Source of the DNA: Collinsella aerofaciens
GTDB taxonomy: Bacteria; Actinomycetota; Coriobacteriia; Coriobacteriales; Coriobacteriaceae
NCBI RefSeq assembly: GCF_028209395.1
Contig: NZ_JAQLDQ010000004.1
Span: 1 to 64,000 of the forward strand
DNA: 64,000 nucleotides
Reading direction: 5' to 3'
A program made the translations under genes and the position numbers. A model generated the notes under the pieces. That model worked only from the letters and a program-made list of their open reading frames with translations. It ran no database searches and was not told the origin of the DNA. Of the stretch, positions 28,142 through 37,359 are shown one piece after another; positions within the stretch are counted from its first letter, which is position 1, and each line of letters opens with the position of its first letter.

Positions 28142-28164
28142 GGATACATACGTTTGCGCAGCGA

Positions 28165-29640
28165 TTACAGCGCCATCGTGCGGGCGCGGTCGATGCGCGC
28201 CAAGCAATCGTCGCGGCCGACGAGTGCCATGGTCTCGCCCAACGGAGGGCTCACCATGTTGCCGCAAACGGCGACGCGCACGGCCTGGAACACCACGCGC
28301 TTCTTAAGGTCCATCTGCTCGGGCAACGGCTCAAGCGCAGCGTCGATGTTGGCAGCCGTCCACTCGTCCACGCCCTCGAGCGCGCCCTTGGCGGCATCCA
28401 GAATGGCACCCATGCCCTCCTTGGCCAGGCCCTTGTTGACGGACTTCTCGTCATACTCGAGCGTCTCGGCCGTAGCGAAGATGGGAGCGGCGACGGTCAC
28501 GGCGTCGGCCGGCATCTTGGTGCGCGGCTTAACGATGGCGGCAAGCGCGTCGATCCAATCCTCGCCGTACTCGACATTACCCTCGATGAGACCCGCCTCG
28601 TGCAGCTCGGGAACCATGATCTCGTCGGCAAACTGAGCATCGGACATGCCATTGATGTACTCGGCGTTGACCCAGTCGAGCTTCTTGGGGTCGAAGGTCG
28701 CCGGGTTCTTGGAGATGCGGTCGAGCGAGAACTTGCTGGCCAGGACATCGCGCGGGATGATCGTGGTTTCGCCGTCGAGCGACCAGCCGAGCAGCGCCAG
28801 GTAGTTGACAAAGGCGTCGGACAGGTAGCCGGCGTCGCGGTACTCCTCCACCGAGGTGGCGCCGTGGCGCTTGGAGAGCTTTTTGCCGTCGGCGCCCAGG
28901 ATCATGGAGATGTGAGCGAACGTGGGCACGGGAGCGCCGAGGGCCTCGTAGACCATGACCTGACGCGGGGTGTTGGACAGGTGGTCGTCGCCGCGGATGA
29001 CGTGGGTGATCTTCATCATGGCGTCGTCGACGACGGTCGCGAAGTTATACGTGGGCGTACCGTCGGAGCGGAAGATGACAAAGTCGTCGAGCTCCTTGGC
29101 GTCGAAGGTCACCTCTCCGTGGACGGCGTCGTGGATAACGACGTCGCCGCGGTCCTCGGGCACCTTGATGCGCAGGACGTAGGACTCCCCGGCCTCGATG
29201 CGGCGGCGGGCCTCCTCGGGATCAAGATCGCGGCAACGGCGCTGATAGCCCTGGAAGGGGTCCTTGCGCTCCTGCGCGGCCTTGCGGTCGGCGTCGAGCT
29301 GCCCCTTGGTGCAGAAGCAGGGATAGGCCTTGCCCTCGTCCCAAAGCTTCTGGGCGGCCTGCTTGTACAGGTCCAAGCGCTCGGTCTGGGCGTAGGGGCC
29401 AAAATCGCCGCCCACCTCGGGACCCTCGTCCCAGTCCAGGCCCAGCCAACGCATGGCGCGCAGGATGATCTGCGTGTTCTCGTCGGTGGAGCGGGTGGGG
29501 TCGGTGTCGTCGATGCGCAGGATGAACGTGCCGCCGTTAGCACGGGCGAAAGCCCAGTTATAGATAGCGGTGCGGGCGCCGCCAATGTGCAGCTTGCCCG
29601 TCGGTGAGGGTGCAAAGCGGACGCGAACGTCTGATGCCAT
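28165..29640 (-). CDS. gltX: Glutamyl-tRNA synthetase
   Basis: GltX charges tRNA with glutamate. RFAPSPTGKLHIGGARTA contains the HIGH-type motif, and KKLSKRHGATS is the KMSKS loop. The zinc-binding segment PCFCTKGQLDADR and RIDDTDPTRSTDEN are also family features. There are 491 residues from ATG 29640 (MASDVRVRFAPS), which follows GAGGAGA; an in-frame ATG 13 codons upstream lacks such a site. Only one gltX is seen in the window, so whether it also charges tRNA-Gln is open. The 295-base gap to divergent metK contains palindrome C. Confidence 0.95.
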   Translation of the reverse strand: MASDVRVRFAPSPTGKLHIGGARTAIYNWAFARANGGTFILRIDDTDPTRSTDENTQIILRAMRWLGLDWDEGPEVGGDFGPYAQTERLDLYKQAAQKLWDEGKAYPCFCTKGQLDADRKAAQERKDPFQGYQRRCRDLDPEEARRRIEAGESYVLRIKVPEDRGDVVIHDAVHGEVTFDAKELDDFVIFRSDGTPTYNFATVVDDAMMKITHVIRGDDHLSNTPRQVMVYEALGAPVPTFAHISMILGADGKKLSKRHGATSVEEYRDAGYLSDAFVNYLALLGWSLDGETTIIPRDVLASKFSLDRISKNPATFDPKKLDWVNAEYINGMSDAQFADEIMVPELHEAGLIEGNVEYGEDWIDALAAIVKPRTKMPADAVTVAAPIFATAETLEYDEKSVNKGLAKEGMGAILDAAKGALEGVDEWTAANIDAALEPLPEQMDLKKRVVFQAVRVAVCGNMVSPPLGETMALVGRDDCLARIDRARTMAL

Positions 29641-29718
29641 GGAAATCTCCTCGATTGCAGGATGGATGTCTAACCGCACCAGTATAAAGCATCAAAGCAA
29701 CCTCCGCACAAAGGGCAC

Positions 29719-29832
29719 CGACCTACTCATTGGGGATACTCATTGGGGACAGACTTAAATGACCAGTCATTGGGCAACCTGTCGGCACTTAGGAAGGCTG
29801 GTCATTTAAGTCTGTCCCCAATGAGTAGGTGC
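29719..29832. repeat. Giant palindromic element, family C, with an internal 13-bp duplication
   Basis: Perfect 30-base arms at 29737-29766 and 29798-29827 (outer half TACTCATTGGGGACA) enclose a 31-base loop. On the left the outermost 13 bases TACTCATTGGGGA are duplicated in tandem (29724-29736 and 29737-29749). It lies between divergent gltX and metK. Confidence 0.9.
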
Positions 29833-29862
29833 GGAAAGGGTGTGAATGTTTGATTTACGCGC

Positions 29863-29913
29863 TATGATGGGCCCTTGCATAGAGAGCCCGGCGGAATGGT
29901 AACGGTCGCCGGG
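29863..29913 (+). promoter_or_regulatory. metK promoter and leader hairpin
   Basis: TATGAT at 29863-29868 is a good -10 box. The leader then forms CCCGGCG/CGCCGGG (29887-29893 and 29907-29913) around a 13-nt loop, followed by ACACGTTTTTG. It could be an attenuator or an unlisted SAM-sensing element, but it does not match a SAM riboswitch class that I can recall. Confidence 0.35.
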
Positions 29914-29935
29914 ACACGTTTTTGAAAGGACAATC

Positions 29936-31216
<1,281 letters not shown>

Positions 31217-31257
31217 GCTAACGAGAAAAGCCACAGCCAAATAGAAACGCACCAATA

Positions 31258-31290
31258 GAAGTACCGGCTCCAACCGGTACTTCTTTTTTA
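31258..31290 (+). terminator. Intrinsic terminator of metK
   Basis: GAAGTACCGG/CCGGTACTTC, a 10-bp stem with a 6-nt loop, followed by a run of T residues. This is one of the clearest terminators in the window. Confidence 0.95.
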
Positions 31291-31383
31291 TTAATCCGGT
31301 GGTGAAGATATATCGATATGAGCCCACGCTGCGTCACCAGCTAATGAATTTTGCAGCATGCGCACTTCTACCATGTATCCTTA

Positions 31384-31504
31384 GTCCCGAGGGGCGGGGC
31401 ATAAGGTTGATCGCGAGTTCCGCACGAGCCGGAGAGCACTTAATGTGCTCTCCGTGCGAGCAGGACTGCCCGAGCAGGCGACCTTATGCCCCGCCCCTCG
31501 GGAC
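31384..31504. repeat. Giant palindromic element, family D, cruciform-like
   Basis: Perfect 24-base outer arms at 31384-31407 and 31481-31504 (GTCCCGAGGGGCGGGGCATA and its complement). Inside is a second stem GGAGAGCAC/GTGCTCTCC (31431-31439 and 31445-31453). It fills most of the gap between the metK terminator and sdaA; the remaining bases hold only the sdaA ribosome site. Confidence 0.9.
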
Positions 31505-31529
31505 GACGAGACAAGGCAAAGGAGCAGCC

Positions 31530-33137
31530 ATGGCAGGCAAGCCGCAAACACTAGCTACGACCTCGGCATTCGAGATCTTGGGGCCCGTCATGGTCGGCCC
31601 CAGCTCATCGCACACCGCCGGCGCCCTGCGCTGCGCCCAAGTTGCCGCCAGCCTGCTGGAAGGCCGCATCACCAAAGCCACCTTTGGCCTGTGGAACTCC
31701 TTCGCCCACACCTACCACGGCCACGGCACCGATCGTGCGCTCGTCGCGGGCATCCTAGGCCTCGACACCGATGACGAGAATATCAAGCAGGCCTTCGACC
31801 TCGCTCGCGAGCAGGGCCTCGAATATCACTTTGACATCAAGGGCGACGACGCCTCCATCCACCCCAATACCGTCGACATTGACATGGTAGACGACACGGG
31901 CGCCACGGCACAGGTCCGCGGCGAGAGCCTGGGCGGCGGCAAGATGCGCATCAGCCGCATTAACGGCGTCGGCGTCGACATCTCGGGCATGTATTCCACG
32001 CTCTTCGTGGCGCACAAGGACGTCCCCGGCGTGCTCGCCGCGCTCACGAACCTGCTCGCCTACGCCCATGTAAACATCGCGTTTTGCCGTACCTACCGCA
32101 CCGAGGTGGGCGGCCAGGCCTACTCCGTCTTTGAGACCGACGGCGCGCCCGACGACACCGTCGTCCCCATGCTACGCAAGCTCGACAATGTCGATTACGC
32201 AACGTTTATCGAGCTCCCCGGTTCTGCCTCGTCGCTCTCTCCCGGCGTCTCGGCCAAGGAGATCTTCGACGACGGTGAGCAGCTGCTCGATGCGTGCGAG
32301 GAACTGGGGCTCAGCATCGGCGCCGTTATGGCCGTGCGCGAGGCGCGCCTGACCGGCGAGGCGCACGCCGTCGCCGCCATGCGCCGCGTGCTCGACGTCA
32401 TGCGCGAGGAGACCACGGCCCCCATCGCCAATCCGCAGCGTTCGCTCGGCGGGCTTATCGGCGGCGAGGCCAAGCTCGTCGAAGCAACCCGCCGCAACGA
32501 TTTGAGCACGAGCCTGATGGGCACCGTCCAGACCGACGCCGTGGCCCGCGCGATGGCCGTGCTCGAGCGCTCCGCCACGATGGGCGTGATCGTCGCCGCC
32601 CCCACGGCAGGCTCCGCGGGTGTCGTGCCCGGCTGCGTGCTGGCGCTCGCCGATCACCTGCAGCTCGATGACGAGCAGGTCATGGACGCACTCTACTGCG
32701 CAGCCGCCATCGGCCTCAACCTCACCACGAGCGCCTGCGTCGCCGGCGCCGAGGGCGGCTGCCAAGCCGAGGTCGGAAGCGCCGCCGCCATGGCGGCCGC
32801 CGCGCTGGTGCAGATGCTCGGCGGCACGCCCGAGCAGGCGCTCGACGCCAGTTCCATCGCGCTGAGTAACCTGCTGGGCCTCGTTTGTGACCCCGTCGGT
32901 GGCCTCGTGGAGGTGCCCTGCCAAAACCGCAACGCCATCGGCGTGGCAGCGGCCTTTAGTTCGGCACAACTCGCCCTCGCAGGCATTAAAAGCTTGGTGC
33001 CGTTTGACCAGATGGCACATGTCATGCTATCGGTGGGCCACGCGTTGCCGGCCACGCTGCGCGAGACGGCAAAGGGCGGCATCGCGCAGGCTCCGGCCGC
33101 ACTTTCAGCCTGTGCAAAATGCGGCGTGTGCGGATAG
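31530..33137 (+). CDS. sdaA: L-serine ammonia-lyase, iron-sulfur dependent, single-chain form
   Basis: The enzyme deaminates L-serine to pyruvate and ammonia with a 4Fe-4S cluster. The beta domain comes first, with FEILGPVMVGPSSSHTAGAL, then an ACT-like segment (HKDVPGVLAALTNLLAYAHV). The alpha domain follows, with GSAGVVPGCVLAL, TSACVAGAEGGCQAEVGSA and GLVEVPCQNRNA; Cys residues in these three serve the cluster. The 535 residues are counted from ATG 31530 (MAGKPQTLATTS) after AAAGGAG. The open frame extends back through palindrome D to 31299, but that part is not protein-like and is excluded. A C-terminal CAKCGVC is an unusual extra Cys cluster. A terminator follows. Confidence 0.95.
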   Translation: MAGKPQTLATTSAFEILGPVMVGPSSSHTAGALRCAQVAASLLEGRITKATFGLWNSFAHTYHGHGTDRALVAGILGLDTDDENIKQAFDLAREQGLEYHFDIKGDDASIHPNTVDIDMVDDTGATAQVRGESLGGGKMRISRINGVGVDISGMYSTLFVAHKDVPGVLAALTNLLAYAHVNIAFCRTYRTEVGGQAYSVFETDGAPDDTVVPMLRKLDNVDYATFIELPGSASSLSPGVSAKEIFDDGEQLLDACEELGLSIGAVMAVREARLTGEAHAVAAMRRVLDVMREETTAPIANPQRSLGGLIGGEAKLVEATRRNDLSTSLMGTVQTDAVARAMAVLERSATMGVIVAAPTAGSAGVVPGCVLALADHLQLDDEQVMDALYCAAAIGLNLTTSACVAGAEGGCQAEVGSAAAMAAAALVQMLGGTPEQALDASSIALSNLLGLVCDPVGGLVEVPCQNRNAIGVAAAFSSAQLALAGIKSLVPFDQMAHVMLSVGHALPATLRETAKGGIAQAPAALSACAKCGVCG

Positions 33138-33155
33138 CGGCAAAGAACGACTCAA

Positions 33156-33181
33156 AGGTGGGACAAATGTCCCACCTCTTT
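33156..33181 (+). terminator. Intrinsic terminator of sdaA
   Basis: AGGTGGGACA/TGTCCCACCT back to back, with only two bases between, followed by CTTTT. Confidence 0.8.
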
Positions 33182-33286
33182 TGAATGCCACCGTTTCCGT
33201 ACCACAAACAGCAGGGCAATCGCTATAATGCAAGCCCAGTAAAAACACGATGAGCCGCAAGGCGAAAATCGAAGGATATGCATACG

Positions 33287-35020
33287 ATGTCGCAAAACGA
33301 TCGAACTCAACTGATTCCCGATCCGCAGCAGCCGAGCAGGCACACCGGCGGCGTTCAGTCGCCGCGTCCTATCGCGCCGAGCCACGGTCAGCAGCGTAGT
33401 GCAGCAAACGCTTCCCAACACCCGAACCAACAGCGACAGCAGCGTCAACAACGTCAGCAGCGCCAGGCAAACGGCAATGCGCCCAAGCAGCCCCCCACGC
33501 ACGCTCGAGGCGATCGCGGCCCCGCGCGCAAACCCGCCGAGAACAATAAGTCGGGCAAAAAGACGACGTTATTTGTCGTCCTGGGCCTAATCGTCATTGT
33601 CTATATCGTAGGCGTCGTAGCGTTTTCGCAGGTAGCCTACCCCAACACCACCATCGCCGGCGTCGACGTCTCGTTCTCCAACGCTTCGTCTGCCGCCACC
33701 AAGGTCAATTCGGCATGGAAGCACTATAAGCTCGCCGTGACAGGCGATGACTTTAGCTGGACCTATCAGCCCGAGTCCGATGAGCCCATCGTCGACGGCG
33801 AAGCTGCCGCAAAAGAAATCATCAGCCACAACGAAGCCTTTATATGGCCGGTCCGTCTTGTGGAATCCTTAAGCGGCAAAACCAAAACAACCGCTACCCC
33901 TAACGAAGTCGATCTTGATCAAGACGTCGACCTGTCCATGCTCTCCGACACCTTTGACCAAAAGAAGTTTGAGAAGGATCTGGGCACCGCCATCGACGAG
34001 TTTAACGAGGGCCGTTCGGGCACGTTCGAGGCCAATAGCTCCTATGACGAGCAGGCCGGCAAGTTTACCGTCGAGAAGGCGCGCTCCAACGAAAAACTCA
34101 ACCGCGAGCATGTCATTAAGTATGCCGAGCTCGAGCTTGCCTCGCTGGCCGAGACCGTAGATCTTTCCAAGCTCGGCAACGATGCCTATGAGCCACTCAA
34201 TGGAACGCTGACAGATGATCAGATTCAGGCCGCATGCGATGCCGCCAACAACTTCTTGGGCGTCAACGTGACCCTCAAGCTCAACGGCGAGGATGCCGGC
34301 AAGGTTGATGGCAGCTCCGTGTTGCAGTGGATCAGCTTTGCCGATCCGGCCAACCCCACGCTCGATACGTCGCAGATCAGTAGCTGGGCAGCCGAGCTCG
34401 CCAACGGCTTTAATACCGTGGGCTCCACTCGCTGGTGGACGCGCGCCGATGGCAAGCAGTGCGCCGTCGAAGGCGGTGACTTTGGTTGGTCCATCGACAG
34501 CAGCTCGCTCGCCAAGCAGGTCGAGGACGCCATTAACAACAAGCAGACCGGCGAAATCGAGATCAAGTACTCCCAGAAAGCCGACACCTTTACCGCAAAG
34601 GGAGAGCCCGACTGGAAGGCGTATATCGACGTCGACCTGTCCGAGCAGCACGCGCGCTACTATGACGAGAACGGTAATATCGTTTGGGAGGCCAACTTTA
34701 TTTCCGGCAAACCGGGCGAAGACGCCACCCCCGAGGGCGTGTGGCAGATCAACAGCAACGACGGCGGCAGCACCCTGATCGGAGCCAAGGACCCCGAGAC
34801 CGGTAAGCCCAAATATGAAAGCCCGGTGAGCTACTGGATGCCGTTCGAGGGCAATATGATCGGCTTCCACGACGCCACCTGGCAAAACGACAAGAGCTTC
34901 GATAATGCCGAGTCGTACAAGTGGTGCGGCAGCCACGGTTGCATCAACCTGCGCCTGTCCGATGCAAAGGCACTGCACGATTGCATCAAAGTCGGCCTGT
35001 GCGTGGTTGTCCACTCGTAG
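33287..35020 (+). CDS. Membrane-anchored L,D-transpeptidase (YkuD)
   Basis: This enzyme makes 3-3 cross-links, or attaches proteins, in peptidoglycan. A Gln/Pro/Arg-rich cytosolic N-terminus (QQRQQRQQRQQRQANGN) precedes a single helix, TLFVVLGLIVIVYIVGVVAF (about 93-112). The outside part has a long PG_binding_4-type region. It ends in the YkuD domain, with the His of GFHDATW and the catalytic Cys of CGSHGCINLRL. All catalytic residues are intact. Of two ATGs, 33287 (MSQNDRTQ) has GAAGGA at about 10 nt and is chosen over 33278. It lies alone between sdaA and the export system. The family is linked to beta-lactam tolerance, but no resistance can be concluded here. Confidence 0.92.
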   Translation: MSQNDRTQLIPDPQQPSRHTGGVQSPRPIAPSHGQQRSAANASQHPNQQRQQRQQRQQRQANGNAPKQPPTHARGDRGPARKPAENNKSGKKTTLFVVLGLIVIVYIVGVVAFSQVAYPNTTIAGVDVSFSNASSAATKVNSAWKHYKLAVTGDDFSWTYQPESDEPIVDGEAAAKEIISHNEAFIWPVRLVESLSGKTKTTATPNEVDLDQDVDLSMLSDTFDQKKFEKDLGTAIDEFNEGRSGTFEANSSYDEQAGKFTVEKARSNEKLNREHVIKYAELELASLAETVDLSKLGNDAYEPLNGTLTDDQIQAACDAANNFLGVNVTLKLNGEDAGKVDGSSVLQWISFADPANPTLDTSQISSWAAELANGFNTVGSTRWWTRADGKQCAVEGGDFGWSIDSSSLAKQVEDAINNKQTGEIEIKYSQKADTFTAKGEPDWKAYIDVDLSEQHARYYDENGNIVWEANFISGKPGEDATPEGVWQINSNDGGSTLIGAKDPETGKPKYESPVSYWMPFEGNMIGFHDATWQNDKSFDNAESYKWCGSHGCINLRLSDAKALHDCIKVGLCVVVHS

Positions 35021-35084
35021 GAAAACACGCCTTCACACAACGGGAAACTGACGCTCCAATCTAACAGTTCCGAAAGAATCCGCC

Positions 35085-35116
35085 ATATGCGCCCGCCTCA
35101 CGCGACGGGCGCATAT
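35085..35116. terminator. Hairpin after the L,D-transpeptidase
   Basis: ATATGCGCCCG/CGGGCGCATAT, an 11-bp perfect stem with a 10-nt loop, 34 bases before the next ATG. The U-tract is weak. Confidence 0.55.
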
Positions 35117-35149
35117 ACTTATTGAGGAACTTTCTATAAAGGAGACGCC

Positions 35150-36586
35150 ATGTCGAATGTCCCCACCATCAGCTCGGGACCAAATGATACCGAGCGAGCG
35201 CCCGAGGGTGCCACCGAAACGATTCCCCTCACAACAGACGTGCACGCCACACAGCAAAATGGCAGCACAAGCGATACAACCGAGATTTCTGACGAAGAGG
35301 CCTACGCCAAGCTCAAAGCAAAACGTGCCGAACGTCGACGCAAAAAGCTGATTCGACGCGGTATTGCCGCCGGCGTCGTGGGTGCCATCGCGCTCATTGC
35401 CATTGTCGCAACCCTGGTTGTCAATGCGCAGCCTCAGAGCGCTAGCGGGCCTGTGACCGACATGGTGACCGAGGGCACGTTTACCACAACGGTCGAGGCG
35501 AAAGGCCAGCTCAAACCCATTTCGTCCTCAGTGGTCTCCCCTTCTGTCGACGGCACGGTCGATTCAATCAACGTGCAGGCGGGCCAATCCGTCAACGAGG
35601 GCGACGTGCTTATGACCATTAAAAACGACGAGCTCGATCGCAACGTTGCCGAGGCGCAGCGTGCAGTTGCAGCCGCTCAAGAAGACCTCGCCAACGCACA
35701 GAAAGCCGCAGCCGCCGCGCAGGCCACCCCAACGACGAACGTTGATGGAGCTTCCGCAGCGGCTGGCATCTCCGCCGCATCGGCGGACACGAACGCCGTA
35801 TCGGCCGCGCAGCGCAGCCTCGCATCGGCCCAGGCAAACCTCGACCAGGCGAACGCCAAGGCCGCCAGTCGCACGGTCACGGCCCCGAGCTCGGGTAGCA
35901 TCGTGGAGCTTAACGCCAAGGTGGGCGCCACGGTAACAGGCGGCATGATCATGGGCGAAAGCGATACGAGCGGCGGCAAGCAGTGCATGCAGATCGCCGA
36001 CCTATCCAAGATGAAGGTGACCGTGCAGGTGGGCGAAAAGGACATCGCCAAGATCGCCGTTGGGCAGAGCGCCAACGTCACGTATCCCGCGTTTCCCGAT
36101 ATCGTGAGCCAGGGCACCGTCACGGCTATCGCGTCGGTGGCAAACTCTGACGCCGCCAACGGTGGCGGCGGCAGCGTAACCTTTAACGTCGACATTCTCA
36201 TAGAGGCGCCCGACGCGCGCCTGAAGCCGGGCATGACAGCCGAGGTATCAGTGGTGACCGAGCAGCTCGACGACGTGGTGATGGTGCCGACGATGGCGCT
36301 CATGACCGAAGACGGCGAACACTATTACGTCAACGTGGCGACTGATGACGAGGGCAAGCAAACCCGTCGCGTGAAGGTGACCGTCGAGACGCAAAACGAC
36401 AACGAAGCCGTAGTCGGCAAGACACAGGTCAAGCGCGACGACCAGGGCAACGAGATCAACCCCAACGTGCCGGTTACCAAGCTGCGCGATGGCGACACCC
36501 TCGTCATGGACACCGGAGCGGACGCAGCGGCTGACGGCGGCTACGGCGCGGATTCGGGCAGCATGTCTGCCGACGAGGGCATGTAA
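35150..36586 (+). CDS. MacA/HlyD-family membrane fusion (adaptor) protein
   Basis: The adaptor subunit of a MacAB-like export system. A long cytosolic N-terminus and a very basic KRAERRRKKLIRRG precede one membrane helix (GIAAGVVGAIALIAIVATLVV, about 69-90). The extracytoplasmic part has a lipoyl/biotinyl-like hairpin (SPSVDGTVDSINVQAGQSV), an Ala-rich coiled coil (about 155-235) and a beta-barrel with VTAPSSGSIVELNAKVGA. It ends in an acidic Gly/Ala/Ser tail. The 478 residues resemble YknX-type adaptors of Gram-positive bacteria. AAAGGAG precedes the ATG. Its stop overlaps the ATPase ATG by one base. The substrate is unknown. Confidence 0.88.
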   Translation: MSNVPTISSGPNDTERAPEGATETIPLTTDVHATQQNGSTSDTTEISDEEAYAKLKAKRAERRRKKLIRRGIAAGVVGAIALIAIVATLVVNAQPQSASGPVTDMVTEGTFTTTVEAKGQLKPISSSVVSPSVDGTVDSINVQAGQSVNEGDVLMTIKNDELDRNVAEAQRAVAAAQEDLANAQKAAAAAQATPTTNVDGASAAAGISAASADTNAVSAAQRSLASAQANLDQANAKAASRTVTAPSSGSIVELNAKVGATVTGGMIMGESDTSGGKQCMQIADLSKMKVTVQVGEKDIAKIAVGQSANVTYPAFPDIVSQGTVTAIASVANSDAANGGGGSVTFNVDILIEAPDARLKPGMTAEVSVVTEQLDDVVMVPTMALMTEDGEHYYVNVATDDEGKQTRRVKVTVETQNDNEAVVGKTQVKRDDQGNEINPNVPVTKLRDGDTLVMDTGADAAADGGYGADSGSMSADEGM

Positions 36587-37359
36587 TGCGTCCCGTTATC
36601 GACATCCGCAACGTGCACCGCATCTTTGAGAGCGAGGCGGGGTGCGCCCACATCCTGCACAACGTGAGCCTGGCGGTAAATCCCGGCGAATTCGTCGCTA
36701 TCACTGGCCCCTCGGGCTCGGGCAAATCAACGCTCATGAACATCCTAGGCTGCCTGGATAAGCCGACGGCGGGCGACTACTACCTGCAAGGGCTCAACGT
36801 GGCCGAGCTCGATGATGACGAGCTCACCGAAGTTCGCGCCCTGAGCATTGGCTTTGTCTTTCAGAGCTTCAACCTGCTGCCGCGCCTGTCGGTTATCGAA
36901 AACGTCATGCTGCCGCTGGCCTACACCAATGTGCCCCGTAGCCAGCGCGAAATGCGCGCCGTGCACGCGCTGCAGGCCGTCACGCTACCGGTCGACCACT
37001 GGGACCACCGCATATCCGAGCTCTCGGGCGGCCAGATGCAGCGTGTCGCCATCGCACGCGCCCTCGTTAATGACCCGCCCATCATCCTGGCCGATGAGCC
37101 GACGGGAAACCTGGACTCCGCTACCGGAGCGCTTGTGATGGAGACCTTCCATAAGCTCCAGAAGCGCGGCAAAACCATCGTGCTTATCACACACGACCCC
37201 GGCATCGCCGCCGAGGCCGACCGTGCCGTGACCATCCGCGACGGTCGCATTCACGACGGCGCGTATATTCCACATGCACCGCGGACCCTACGCAGCGCCG
37301 TAGATAGCCTGCCCATGATTTCCGCCTCCGCCAACCCGCCGAAAGGAGAGATGGCATGA
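36586..37359 (+). CDS. MacB-type ABC transporter ATP-binding protein
   Basis: The energy-coupling subunit of the export system, in the LolD/MacB/YknY group. TGPSGSGKSTLMNILGCLDK is Walker A with the group-typical continuation. Q-loop FVFQSFNLLPRLSVIENVM, signature ELSGGQMQRVAIARAL, Walker B ILADEPTGNLDS and the H-loop LITHD all follow. The 257 residues are normal, with a short C-terminal tail. It overlaps the adaptor by 1 base and the permease by 4 (ATGA), so the three genes form one operon. Such systems export peptides, lipids or antibiotics, or relieve envelope stress; nothing here singles out one. Confidence 0.93.
   Translation: MRPVIDIRNVHRIFESEAGCAHILHNVSLAVNPGEFVAITGPSGSGKSTLMNILGCLDKPTAGDYYLQGLNVAELDDDELTEVRALSIGFVFQSFNLLPRLSVIENVMLPLAYTNVPRSQREMRAVHALQAVTLPVDHWDHRISELSGGQMQRVAIARALVNDPPIILADEPTGNLDSATGALVMETFHKLQKRGKTIVLITHDPGIAAEADRAVTIRDGRIHDGAYIPHAPRTLRSAVDSLPMISASANPPKGEMA

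Noticed and set aside
27970..29607. A 545-codon plus-strand frame over gltX
   Set aside because: It is antisense to gltX and starts inside priA; the translation is repetitive Gly/Val/Leu/Asp without motifs.
29830..29935. A classical SAM-I/SAM-II/SAM-III riboswitch before metK
   Set aside because: The leader is too short for SAM-I and lacks the conserved cores of the other classes as far as I can recall; only a single hairpin is seen.
31299..31529. N-terminal extension of sdaA by 77 codons
   Set aside because: The extension is the translation of palindrome D; ATG 31530 has a proper ribosome site and begins the known family N-terminus.
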